This document shows positions 37,804 through 50,200 of a stretch of DNA of 64,000 bases, piece after piece (position 1 is the stretch's first letter; the number at the start of each line of letters is the position of its first letter). The stretch is from the NCBI GenBank assembly GCA_914767715.1, contig OU612066.1, positions 21,240,283-21,304,282 on the forward strand. The letters are read 5' to 3'. This DNA is from Membranipora membranacea. Taxonomy: Eukaryota; Bryozoa; Gymnolaemata; Cheilostomatida; Membraniporidae. The notes under the pieces are model-generated. The model saw only the letters and a program-made list of their open reading frames with translations, searched no databases and was not told the origin of the DNA. The position numbers were made by a program, and so were the translations under genes.

Positions 37804-39612
37804 TACGATATTACACTTACCACTCTGTAAGTATGTATCTTCATGAACGGGCCGCTATAGTTGTAAGTAGCAAGGTGCTATACGGTAATGTACTTAAATA
37901 CTTAGTGTATGTTCACATGTCTGAGAAAATGATGTACTTACATAGTTAAGCTTGTTTATCAAGTTTCAATTTATTATTATCTGCAAACAGACCGGCTGTA
38001 CACAGGCTTAGACATATATTTTCTTATCAGATGACTGTTACATACCAAGACAAGGCAATCAGAGATCCTCTGTGCAATTCATTCAATGATTTTTCTACCT
38101 TCATACTGTAACTACGTCATACTATATTCTATCTCATTCCTGAATTTGGTTTGTGGCTGTTGTTTTTTTACCTCAAATCCCACTTAACCCGTAGATCCCT
38201 TTTTGTTCTTATTATCTCTTTCTTACGAGTAGATGTCTCAAGATTATTTTGTGTTTCGTTAATATTAAACAGTAAAGTTAATTTATTATCATTAAACACA
38301 ATTTTTAGTAAATTTTGCAGAGAAGGTTAAAAACGATTTGAATGGTCAGAGTGTGGTGCTGAATCTTCTCATCTAATGATTGTTAGCCACCTTTGGTGAA
38401 TGTAGTGGAGGTGTTTGTGATCATGTCTTTATCAATCCAAGTTTGATCACGAAGCTGGGGGAGATATTCCATCTCTGGTTTTATTCAATGCCAATACTTG
38501 TATATAATTAAGCTGCAATACGTAAAGTTGTCATCTTCTGGAAAATGAGAAGACAATCCTTGTTTACCCATATTGGCGCTGAAATTAAAAAGCTTAAGCT
38601 AAATCAATTCACATCCCCAATTCTGTTCTTTTGCTATTTTAAATACTGAATGCCAATTATATCGTTCCCGAAGATCCCTTATTTTATCCACTCTAGGTAC
38701 CGTTTTCCAGTATCACCTAGAAGACGTAGAATAACTGCAAACTTAGGATAGTCAGCTGACTAGAATACTATCGTATAGTGCAACCATGAAGATGGTTTGA
38801 GTTGCTAAATAACCAACTTTCTTAATTGTGTATGCTTATCATATCATAGGCGATTCAAGTAGCAGTTATCATTAATAGAAATGTCTAGCACTAAACTACT
38901 CCCTTTTTTTTAGAAAACAGAAAGTAAGGATTATCTACTATTACATGCGGAGCCTTTGTCTAACCTGCAGGGATTTTGACAACAGAAGCACAGATTGCGG
39001 GATGCATCCGATTAAACTCTAAATTATACGAACTATCAGGATAAACAAGCTGTTTGAGCTCGTTCCAGAGTAATTTCTACCCTCGGATTATACAATTATA
39101 CGTCACCTCCAGCTCCAGTATGGATTATTCATCAATATACTTCAGTTATAGTGCTGATAAGGATTATATGAATAGCAGATGAACTTAGTACATCATAAAT
39201 CATGATCATTACAGATAGTACTCTTGGATTATGCATCAGCTCCAGTATGGATTATTCCACAAGACACTTCACAGCTATATCAGCATAACATCAGATAACT
39301 CAACTCAGAACTTGCTTGCTCAGATATGGTGAGTTTGTTTCCTTTACGTAAAAACAATACAAGACAATGTAATTCGCTTTCCATGATTTTTATTGGAACA
39401 GTAAAACAAGTGCAACAAAATGACTGAGGCTGTAAAATACAAATTGCAGGTTACCTTCTGGTCAACACTGCACTGTCATAAAAAAATACCTCCAATCACC
39501 GTAGCTATGAAGGTATAATGGGACGTCGGAATGAGAATTGTCAGAAACTAGCCCTGTGTGTACAAAAACTAAACTGCGCACCAGTATCAGTGCAAGTATA
39601 TATGAAAAACCG
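37804..39612. other. Intergenic region between convergent genes
   Basis: Between the C18orf63-like stop and the acidic gene copy 2 stop. From about 38630 it aligns with module 1 and 3 sequences that hold two short conserved open exons (see findings). No intact gene was identified. Confidence 0.5.
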
Positions 39613-42600
39613 TTATGCTCTGTGAGATAATTTCGAGAAAACATTCCTAACAAAAGTCTCAACCATCTTGAAACATTTGGTCACTCGTCTCTTTATACCA
39701 GCCTGAGCTTTGTGAGTTGTACTTGTGTTTTTTGTGTTCAGATCTCGCTTCTCAAAGACTCGTAATTTATCACTAGTCGTATCACACGAAGTATAAGTAC
39801 ATTCATGCTGAAATCCTGTAGCTGGTTCAGGTTTAATTTTCTCATTGGCTTTGGGAGCCATATCCGTTGGATCTGAAACAAGTTTTGCGCTTCATTATCA
39901 ATGTCTTTTGTTAATATTTTTCACTTCATGTTTTTGCAGTTGACTTTGATTTGAGTGATTCTTCCTTGTTAAGAATTGATCTGATTTGAGAAGCTTACAG
40001 CAATGATCAAAGACAATTCTTTTGGGGGTGACCTACCGAATGAGGGAATCATCGTTTGTGACAGAACTAACCGGATCTAAGCAATATAATGTGTAAAGTT
40101 ATCTCACTCACCCTGAGTAACTTCAAGTAAATCTTTCTTTTGCTCCTTCGTTTCACTCACCAACTCATCTTCAGAATATACAATCTCAGCTCTGTAAGCG
40201 AGAAGCAAATTTTTTGAACACGACAATTAAAAATAATAGTATATGTATAATGTATTCAGCTGTTGGCTTTATAGTTGTTCCTTTTATTGAAAAGGGAATC
40301 GGCGAATCGACGTAATGCAAACATACTTACATTATAGCATCCAGCGTATTATATTCAGCTGGTGTCTGGAATGATTTGTCAAGGTCTGGCTGCAGATGAT
40401 TGTTAGTAAGCTCACGGAAGCTGTCATTGAATGAGACACTCAGATCTTCGATATATTGTAACTGACGAGTTGTGGAAGGAATTTCATGATCAGAACCAAC
40501 TTCAGGGCTTACCAACAGTTCAGCTTCTCCATTGTTCTCATACCTGGAAGAAATAACAGAACACTGTATTTACACACCTGTGACAAATAACCATAACAGC
40601 TTCCCATTTCAATTACGATCAAAGTTTAGGCATAGGCATAGGCAGACATTAGGTCTCACAGAAATCTGTATCTTATCTTTGGACTCTCATAATAATTCAT
40701 ATGAATCAGTGTCTTTTTTTGGGATGTAGCTTACATCGACAGTTTAATTGTCGATCCATCGTGGATGTGTTGTGCAAAGTAGACTTACGTTATACGCTCA
40801 TACGAGTTGATCTGAAAGAATTGTGTTGAGAGTGATGTTTCGAGATCTTCTAACTGCATCAGTTCATTGGCAAATTCCAGGAGACTGAGATTCAGTGGAG
40901 TTTCTATCTCCATTTCAGGATAACCAAAACGGTCATCAAGACTAGAAAATTACACAGAAATAACCCAATTAGGCCTAAATACAGTGAATAGAATATCAAG
41001 AGCAGATAATTAATATGATTACCGCAATTGCTAATTCAGCTATGATTATTATTGTTACAGAAAAGCAATCGAGTGATTGATATAAGTTAGCCTACTAATT
41101 TTCTTCACACTTTCTTTTGCTGGATAAATTTTTTTGAGTTCATGACATGACATGACATGACATGAGCGAGCTAGTGCTGCATCATACCATCTTTAATAGT
41201 ATGATGTAAAGATAATAATATCACAATACAAAACACCTATGAATAAGTACACAATTAATACTCACATTACATCATGTGCCATATTTTGAAATTCAGGTAT
41301 CTGCACTGACGAGTCATGTGAATGTATTTGATGGCAATCCTCATGTATCTGATGGAGGCTGTTGTTCAGTAGTGTAGTAAATAGTGTGTCTGTAGTGCAC
41401 TTTTCATCGCATAAGAAGGAAAACTCAGTGTCCAAGATGTCTGTGGGATCTGAGAATATAAGAACTAATATGCAAATTATCATAGATGACAGAAAGTATA
41501 GTACCATCTCAATTAGATTAAGTTTGGTTTCCTCTGTAATCACTCCATAAAGAGTTATACACGTAGGTCTGTTTTATTTTGCAATCAGTGCGAGATCATC
41601 CGGTTCAATCTAATTCTGCTATTGCTTCCACACTGATATGATAAAACACAAGAACTCGAAGTTTTAAAAAAACCAATGTTGACCTAGTGCATTGGATAGA
41701 TAACTCCGAAACAACAATAAAGTCTCGTCTTTTCGGATATTTACCACGGGTGACCTCATCTGACTGATCTTCAACATCCCAAATACTTCCCTCCTCAGAC
41801 TGGTATCCAGCATCTAACTCTGAAAATCAAATGGGTTTGATAAGTTTCTAAAAGAGAAGTAGTGATTATATCCAGTTGATGTATTGCATGTTTTTGTTGA
41901 TGTTTTTGTATTGGTTGCATTAAACTATGTTTGAGCTTCTTTACTGGCAACAAGACTGCTCTTCTGGGATCGGGTTTCATTCGAATTTGGGAACACTCTG
42001 TGTCAATTCTTTTTAGTCACAGAATTCAGCAGCTCCATAACAGTAATGTGATAATTGAGATCCTCCAATGAAGACTCACCTTTCTGGCTTTTGCATGAAA
42101 ATACATCCTCATGATCACTCACATCCCGCTGCTGACTCTTGTGATCATCATCGATATCACTCCACAACCTCAGGCTAACTACCTCACTCCTACAATGATT
42201 GAAATATATGATATGGGATTTAACTCTCACTAATAGAGTCACCTAGTAGTATCACTACTACTTGATTACTTTCTCATTGTGTCATTGCGCACTCAGAAGG
42301 CAGCGATTGCAACATCTTTAAAAGCGTAACGCTGCTGATGACACATCATCTTTAAGAAAAACCTGATGGACTTTTATAGAGTTCACAGCCAGCATGGCAT
42401 AGGTCATCTTTTGATATGTGCATTGATGAATAATCTAAATATTTAAATATTATCCCCTAGCCCAAACAAATTCAGCCAATTCCAAAATATGAATGAATAA
42501 ATAAATTCCATTGCAACAAAGTGGAAAATTTGCCTTCTTCTCATTTAAAAACAGCAGTAATGAGAATAATAAGTAAACTTACATGGCAGTTCTGTACATT

Positions 42601-42635
42601 TCTTGTTGTTGACAATATTCGTTATAGGAAGACAT
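39613..42635 (-). CDS. Acidic gene copy 2: intact unrecognised eight-exon protein (375 aa)
   Basis: Exons on the minus strand, in order: 42635-42583, 42189-42080, 41819-41745, 41449-41266, 40941-40789, 40543-40331, 40191-40112, 39872-39613. All donors are GT and acceptors AG; phases join to 1128 nt with no stop. I do not recognise the family. The N-terminal three quarters is rich in Asp, Glu, Ser and Gln (RLWSDIDDDHKSQQ; SEEGSIWDVEDQSDE). A Leu-rich helix follows in exon 5 (ETPLNLSLLEFANELMQLE). The C-terminal exon has KIKPEPAT and a basic end (GIKRRVTKCFKMVETFVRN). There is no signal peptide or membrane segment. It is convergent with the C18orf63-like gene. Exon 6 (70 residues) is missing in the paralogues. 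The charge layout could suit a nuclear or scaffold protein, but no function can be assigned. Confidence 0.72.
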
Positions 42636-42799
42636 GTTCATGTAGTTATCACTTGATTTCTATATAATTTTACAGAGAATCACAGAAAAACAGCTAGTTA
42701 AGACGGTTGCTTATTTCTGATTGTTATGCTCAACATTCAGTCATCATTGTGCTAAATGTTGTGTCATGGCGTGTCTCCATCAATTGTTGGCCATTATTA

Positions 42800-44690
42800 C
42801 TCTAGGTCACTTGATTTTGATTATAAGTTGTCCTCTCATTATTAGATTATGAGAGTAATAATTATGATAAATATAGGATGATTTTTCGTATTCAAAAATG
42901 ATAAAATTATGGAGTTTATTCCTATGGTGTTCATATGACGTCCAGGATGAAATTGCCTGCCAAATAAAATTGTGTTCATATTATTTTGTTTACGTCCTCT
43001 TAGTAATTTACTCAGTTATTTAAAGTCAAAATTGCTCAGTTGTAGTTATCTCCTCCTTTAATCTTCCAACAGCTATCTCCTTCCTACAGTTTTTAATTCA
43101 GAATAACCACATTTGGTCACCTGGATCGTTAGTCAATCTAACTATTCATTTATTTTTTTCTGCAAAAAACTCCAAATCTTTAATACGCCCTCTAAGTAAT
43201 TTCTTTAGATTTTCCAAACTGAATACTTGGTGTTATATATAAATATAAACACACCATGAATGAACTTTTTCGCGAAACTTCCATACTCCTTTCATATTAT
43301 TCTGGCATCAACTAATGCTGATTTAAAATTTAGTTGAGTTGTATAGGATTTGTTTTCTTCCATGTTGTAAGATAACTATCCTTGTCCGTGCTGAGCCGCA
43401 GCATAAAACATGGCTAGTCCAGACTGCAATCTTTGCTCATGTCATCAGACAGTTCTTTCGCCATCTTATTGGTTGAGTTGGTCACATCAGTTTCATGATT
43501 AAAGGGATCTTTTATTTTCAGAATAACTGAACTGTGTCTAGCTGCCGTACACTGGCATTCAGAACTAGAAGGCTACACTGTGGGATTATAAAAAGAGAAG
43601 GACCATGCAGTAGCTAATGCATCTCAGTGGTTAGATATACCTCATCTGATATGTGAAGGTTACCGTAACTTGAAAGGGTGAGTTTTCATAATAACTCCTT
43701 TCTTTTCCTTTAGGACCCGGTAGGAGTTAGAGTGTCATCAGCATGTGATGTTCTCTCTTGAATCTAAAGGTTGCCTGTTATGATCTTGGGAGTTGTAGAA
43801 AGTGTCAAGGATTTTGATTTAAGGCTTAGAACCAATTGTATTCATCAGCTCGATAACAATTCAAATTCATTGTTTTTGGCAGTCATTACCCCTAACAAAG
43901 CTGAAAAATTTGCAATTTTTTGTGCAATGATTAATCGAAAAACAACGAAATTTACCTTCTCAACATTCACTCTACGCCAGATGTAATGCAGTTACCCAGT
44001 GACAACGATTCCAATTATTCACAATCATATTTTGAGCACTGGGTACACACACTGATTTCGAGATTACACTATTAGCATGTGTATCTCTGATCGATAGAGC
44101 TGCTGTCGTAAATATTTGGGTACCTACTTTCGGCTGAATAAGAGGACAACTTATGATCAAACTATCATGATCGAAACAGAATTACCCAGCTCTGCATTAT
44201 TAGTAATTCTATCTTCTCCCACTGAGCTTATGCTAGCAATACGCAGTTGTGATTTCACTTTGTTTGTCAAAAATATGTACTAAATGCTCTTCTTAAACTG
44301 TAACAATGGTAAGATTAGATTTTCCCGAGTTAAATTAGAATATTTTAACAAGAAATGAGAAAATGATATGTGTATATCCAAAGGTTTGGGTATTCATCAA
44401 TAGGTCTCCTAAAAGCTGAATTTTAGCTGCTCTGAGGCTAGGTGAATTAATTCACTCTCTATTGTCAGAGATATACATGCAATAGTATATCACGTCATCA
44501 GTGTGCTTGATTCTATTGTATATGACCTAATGTGACATAATATGAGATGTTAAGACTGGCAGATATCCAGCGAGTAGCTACCGGTGGTACGCTAATTTAT
44601 TCCAACGGGTGTTGAGGTCACAAGGTCTGTGATTGAGACCAAAGGAGGTGACTGAAGTGTCTGGACGTTTATAAACTGTTGCTGGGGATC
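42800..44690. other. No gene recognised
   Basis: Short open frames without splice support. A possible decayed tRNA-type SINE begins near 44575 (TAGCTACCGGTGG, then GGTCTGTGATTGAGACC), with a C-run at 44703-44719 behind it. Confidence 0.45.
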
Positions 44691-44917
44691 ACATGAGATG
44701 CACCCCCCCCCCCCCCCCCGTTATGGACTTTGTCACCAAGTACATGTAAGTTAGTATTGTTTATGACCAAAAAACAACTGAGATTTATTTGTCAAAATTA
44801 TGATGTTGATTTGTTAATATGTTGCTGATTAATAGACAGTGTGATCAATATATTACCCTAGCTGATGTATTAGGTGTCACCACTGACACGAATAAACTCA
44901 TTTTAGTCCAAATCAGC

Positions 44918-44978
44918 CTAGCCTAGCCTAGCCTAGCCTAGCCTAGCCTAGCCTAGCCTAGCCTAGCCTAGCCTAGCT
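44918..44978. repeat. (CCTAG)n pentanucleotide microsatellite
   Basis: About 12 uninterrupted units of CCTAG, in the region before leader unit C1. The unit is five bases, so it is not an animal telomere repeat. Confidence 0.92.
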
Positions 44979-45084
44979 GATGTATAATATATCACAACTG
45001 ACTTGACTTACTTCCTTTTAGGCCTTTACATTGTATGCTACCATTTGTCTATGTATGCTACTGATAAACAAGTAAGAGATTGAT

Positions 45085-45830
45085 AGCCCTTACAGGTTGA
45101 CTTCCATCAATCAATCACATATAAACTGTGTGTAAAAAAATTGAAACTGCCACATGGATTTCCCACTTGTCACAGTTTTGTTTCGCTTATTTGTCAGGCA
45201 GTTAACTTATCACACAGCAGTCGGCAGTCACAGCTTGAACAAGGAAGTTACTAACAAGCAGTGGAGATTTAGATAGAGCAACACACAGAGAGTTTACAGG
45301 ATATAACCATTGAAAATATCAGGTCAGTAGGATGTACAATCAAGGCATTAGGTACTCTAACTCTCTCTGACTCTTTATATAAGGGTGTTGAACTTCTAAT
45401 CCCTTTGTTCAGTTTTTTATCACAACTTACTCTGGTTAGGGATTAGGGTCGCTAACAGAGGTTTTTTTATAGAGAGATAAGTGTAACTTCATTGAGACAT
45501 TGATATGAAGGTTATTGCAATCTATTGTTAACCATACTGTGACCTCTATTACTGCAGGCTCTGCGATACCATTAATCTTGCATTTCGGAATGCTTAACTT
45601 GAAGACTCCCTCGTACTATTATACACATGTCTTGCTTGCTCACAGCGGACCCCTTCCACTTTAATTCAGTGTTTGGGGAAAGAAAGTGGGATATGAAAGA
45701 GTGTCCTCATTGTTTTTCTCATTCCCTGACCCGCTTTAGAATCACTTGTCAGTGTGATTAAAATATACCCCAGCTAATGTAAATTCCTTTGAGTCCATAT
45801 CAGCCCTTTCATTGAATGCGACTGATAAGT
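45085..45830 (+). repeat. TRIM leader unit C1
   Basis: The first of three tandem units upstream of TRIM-C, closely similar to unit B1 including its 3' half (CAAGGCATTAGGTA, AAGGGTGTTGAACTTC). Confidence 0.75.
45202..45322 (+). promoter_or_regulatory. Candidate 5' non-coding exon of TRIM-C (unit C1)
   Basis: The core is conserved and the CAG|GTCAGT donor is intact. Confidence 0.4.
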
Positions 45831-46500
45831 AGTGAGTAATTGAACCCTTACAGGTTAACCTCCTTCAGTCAATCACATATAAACAGTGTGTTAAAAAATT
45901 GAAACTGCCACATGGATTTCCCTCTTGTCACAGTTTTGTTTTGCTTATTTGTCAGCCAGTTAACTTATTACACAGCAGTCTACAGTCACAGCTTGAACAA
46001 GGAAGTTAGTAACAAGCAGAGGAGATTTAGTCATAACTACACACAGAGTTTACAGGACATAACCATTGAGGATATCAGGCCAGTGGTATGTACAATCAAG
46101 GTGTTAGATACTCTCTCTAACTCTTTTAGGGTGTTGAACATCTAATCGCCTTGTTCAGTTTTGTATCACTGCTTACTCTGGTTAGGGATTCGGGTCGCTA
46201 ATAGTGGTTTTTTTTTATGGAGAGTAACTTCATTGATAAGATGGTTATTGCATTCTATTGTGAACCATACTGCGATCTCTATTACTGCAGGCTCTGCGAA
46301 GATACAGTAATCTTACATTTCGAAATGTTAAACTGGAAGACTCCCTCCTATTATACACATGTCTTGCTCACAGCGGACCTCTTCCGCTTAAATTTAGTTT
46401 TTGGGTGAAAGAAAGTGCGATGACCCACTTTAAAATCACTTGTCAGTGTGTTCAAATATACTCCAGCTAATATAAATTCCTTTTAGTCCATATCAGCCCT
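45831..46500 (+). repeat. TRIM leader unit C2
   Basis: The second unit upstream of TRIM-C. The donor-like position reads AG|GC where the others read AG|GT. An ORF of 77 codons beginning MDFPLVTVLF is open here but stops early in the sister units, so it is probably not coding. Confidence 0.75.
45960..46078 (+). promoter_or_regulatory. Candidate 5' non-coding exon of TRIM-C (unit C2, GC donor)
   Basis: The core is conserved but the donor is CAG|GCCAGT, so it may be spliced weakly or not at all. Confidence 0.3.
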
Positions 46501-46509
46501 TTTATTGAA

Positions 46510-46990
46510 TAACCCTTACAGGTTAGCCTACATCAATCAATTACATCTAAACTGTGTGTTAAAAAACCGAAACTGCCACATGGATTTCCCACTTGTCACA
46601 GTTTTGTTTCGCTTATTTGTCAGGCAGTTAACTTATCACACAGCAGTCTGCAGTCACAGCTTGAACAAGGACGTTAGTAACAACCAGTTGAGATTTAGTT
46701 ATAACTACACACAGAGAGGTTACAGGATATAACCATTGAGAACATCAGGTCAGTAGTATGTACAATCAAGGTGTTAGATACTCTCTCTAACTCTTTTAGG
46801 GTGTTGAACATCTAATCGCCTTGTTCAATTTTGTATCACTGCTTAATCTTATTAGGGATTAGGGTAGCAAATAATGGCATTTTATAGTCAACCAACTGAG
46901 ATCTCAATTATGGAGAGCTATATTACCAGATTTGTAGTCACCCTTCTGTTTATATACATACACAGGTCATGCTCACAGCAGGCACTTTGC
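46510..46990 (+). repeat. TRIM leader unit C3
   Basis: The third unit, nearest to the TRIM-C RING exon (47256). It is truncated in its 3' half compared with C1 and C2. Confidence 0.75.
46628..46748 (+). promoter_or_regulatory. Candidate 5' non-coding exon of TRIM-C (unit C3)
   Basis: The core is conserved and the CAG|GTCAGT donor is intact. It is the nearest leader exon to the TRIM-C start codon. Confidence 0.4.
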
Positions 46991-47255
46991 AAATAAAATT
47001 CATTATTTGGGAGGGGCAGGGAGAAAGAGCGAATTTAAAAGAGTCTCCTCACTTCGGTGGTAACACTTGGATGTGATTCTCAGTTTGCTATAGATGGCGA
47101 TGTGCGCCTTCACCTGAGCTAGCAAGCACACCCACATATGGAAAGGCGGGGCTTCCCCTGATCTTCTTGTTCTAAGTATTGTTATTAGCAATATTATGTC
47201 GATAATGTATTCATGCTTTTAGATCCACTGAGTGACACAGGATCACATATGAGAA

Positions 47256-50200
47256 ATGGCCGTCTCAGTAGCAGAAGATGCACCACATCTGGTCACATGT
47301 GGTAACTGCCTCGAGGAAGAGGGGTTTATCCATAACCCGATGTTTCTGCCCTGTGATCATGTCTGCTGTGAGACTTGTCTGAGGAGGCAACTCAAGAAGA
47401 CTGATGTAATCGAATGCAGAGTTTGTCAGTAAGTATTAGCTTCACAGAGCCTCTAATATGACAGCATTTCTAAGAACAGTATTGCAATCAGTCTCTGATT
47501 CAAACTTTCAACTACGTATTATATTGTTGTGTAGCTCCACATTGATTCATCTTATCTAGTCAGATGATTAACACCATTAATCTGTATCCAATTTAAAACA
47601 TTTCCTTCACATAATTTCCTGTTTTCCAGGAAAGGGGGCGGGGCAGTGTTGGTGGGAGAGCTGGCAGGATAGAATAAGTGGGACGCGGGATGGTCTAAGT
47701 GGCATGGTTGGCTTAATGGTACTGGCCACATGTATCCTTCAGTAATTCAATTGTAGCATTACTCCGCTCGATAATTGATTCAGTATGACATAATGCACAA
47801 CATTTCTTGTTTTGCAGAAACATGTGCAAAGTGGTTATAGACAACCTTCCCTCAGCCCTTGAGAATGTTCACCCAGTTACTTTCTGTGAGCCGTGCGAGA
47901 AAAGTGGGAAACTCAAGATGACTGCCAACACTTACTGTCTGACCTGTGAACATAAGTTCTGTGCTGCTCATCAGAAGGTAAATACCAATCGTGAACTTTT
48001 CTATGGGTGTCTGTTAAACAGGTTTGAGAAATAATTTTGTAATTTGAACAGCAATATCAGTGATAGCTATGGAAGGAATGAGTAATATATATATATATAT
48101 TATGTTGATATATATAACTCTATGGTGAAACATTAATGTAAAAGGGAGGGAGAGAACTTTGCTTTATGTCTATTAAGGATCAAGTTTTTGATAATTTTGT
48201 AATTTACAGCTTCACATTGAGCTAAACTGGCATCATGAGACTCAGAATATAAAGGAGTACATGAGATCAACCTCAACAGTAGATCAGCAGAAGTTCTGTG
48301 AGACCCACAAAGATCAAGTCATCGGATTTGGTTGCTCAAAGTGTGCAAAGGTTTACTGTTTTGAGTGTGTGTCCTCTGTTGGCCTTTGCCAAAATGGTGA
48401 GTGACAATTCCAGTAACAGTGGTAGTATGAGTTCCATTTTATTGTAATTGCAGTCTCGATAACCTGATCAAAAGTTTGTTCTCCCTCTGAAACTGAGGAG
48501 CCAACTCCTGACATCATAATTAACATTTCGCCTATCGGGGCCTCCACAGGAGGTGGGTCTCTTAATTAAAAAGATAAAAAGCAAAATTTTTTTCTATTTG
48601 TCCCTTGTTCAGTAAGTAAGACCTGCTAGTGATCTTGTTCTCGACGTGTTCACACCCTTGGCAATACCCTTGACCGCATGTTCCTACTACTTCAAAATAC
48701 ACTCCTGCAATTTTATAAAGTTATGATCATCACATTGAAGTTTACTCATAATGTTAAATGTTCCTTCAATATTAACACGCACCATAGATCATTAGATTAG
48801 ACCAGCTTGTTCAATGCCATATACCAAATCTGATAGATTTGAGTTTTCTTATTACCCTCTAGGTTCTAACCACAAGCTCATGTCTCTAAAAGAGCTCTCA
48901 GCTGAGGTGAAGAGATTACTGGAGCCTAAGAAGAAGGAATGTGAAGAGCTGTTTGATAAATGGTCAGCTGTGATGAAGGAGGCAGCGATCACTCTGTCTA
49001 ACTGGGATACAGAAACTGAGAAAGGAGTCAAAATTATTGATGATACAGAGGAGAAACAGGTATTGTGATCATGCAGAAAAATTTAATACCAAAACTGATG
49101 GGGGGAATTTTCCTTACCAAGTTTTCTACCTAATTATTTAGGAGGTTCAAAAGTTTGAACACCACAGCAAAACATTTATAATCTGAGTGAGCGTGAAAAA
49201 TGATTTTATCTGCCTCATTTTGAATTTTTTCAGGACTGAATAACACTGTAGAACCATTCCGTGGTCAAATTGTGCTGTTAGCAGCCTTTACATGTCAACT
49301 TAATCTCTTTCTTTTATAGATAAAAGCTATCAGAGAGAAATATGGAAAGTTGAAGGAGGAGTATATCACAAACAGAAGCAGCACTAAAGATAAGCTAACA
49401 GAGTATATAGAGAAGGATGCTGGACTAAAACTCACTGAGTTTCATGAACAGATTAAAATTTTACGGTCTGATCTGTCTAAACAACACTGTGTAAGTTACT
49501 CTATTTCAATATGGTGGAACCGACATTTAGAAAAGCCAAACAATGGGGGCCAATGACTCTACATCTATGCCAACAAGCTGTATAGATGCTTTTTTTTTTT
49601 GCTGAAATTGGCGATGGCTTTTTTAGTTGCAAACAAGGAAAGATAAAACATACATTTACAGTCATTAGTAACAGGAACCGCCCTGCCCGAATTGAGACAT
49701 CAGAATTGTCCCCACATTGAAATTAAGGGGACAACTTCAGTATAATGTCTTACAATTTCATATTTTTATACTGTTAACTCATGTTATCGATCAGGTTGAA
49801 GCTTTTGCAGCATTTTATGATATGATAGTAGATATTAAATAACCTTAAAGTGGTTACCTTTACACATTTAGGATTTTCCCTCATTGGAATACTTGAATAC
49901 CAGACTTATTTGAGTTAATGAGTGTGTGTGGTTACTAAAAGTTTTTACATCTTCTTTCTTCCCTTTCTTATCTTACAGGTTGACTTGCTGCAAACAAAGA
50001 ATGAGTTAGAAGCTAAACTAAATGATATGGCTGTTAAAGGATTTCAAGGTCTTGTGGTGGAAAACCAACAACAGATCCAGACCAATGGTATGCCTCTAAT
50101 TTTCCTAGTGCGAGCCTCGCCACACAATGTGCAAGCGCTACAAAGCAACAGTTTCATGAAAAAGTTCTGTAAGATTATATTTTTAGTGGAAATGTAGGGC

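Larger units (their letters stand above)
36470..42790. repeat. Segmental duplication, acidic-gene block copy 2
   Basis: This is the copy in which the upstream part is continuous with a multi-exon C18orf63-like gene. The last two C18orf63-like exons (37251-37803) are missing in the other copies. Confidence 0.85.

Noticed and set aside
44918-44978. Interstitial telomere repeat
   Set aside because: The unit is CCTAG (5 bp), not TTAGGG, TTAGG or TTAGGC.
45912-46145. 77-codon ORF starting MDFPLVTVLF in leader unit C2, resembling a signal peptide
   Set aside because: The sister units B1, B2, C1 and C3 have early stops or lack the ATG in the same frame, so the frame is not conserved; a leader exon explains the conservation better.
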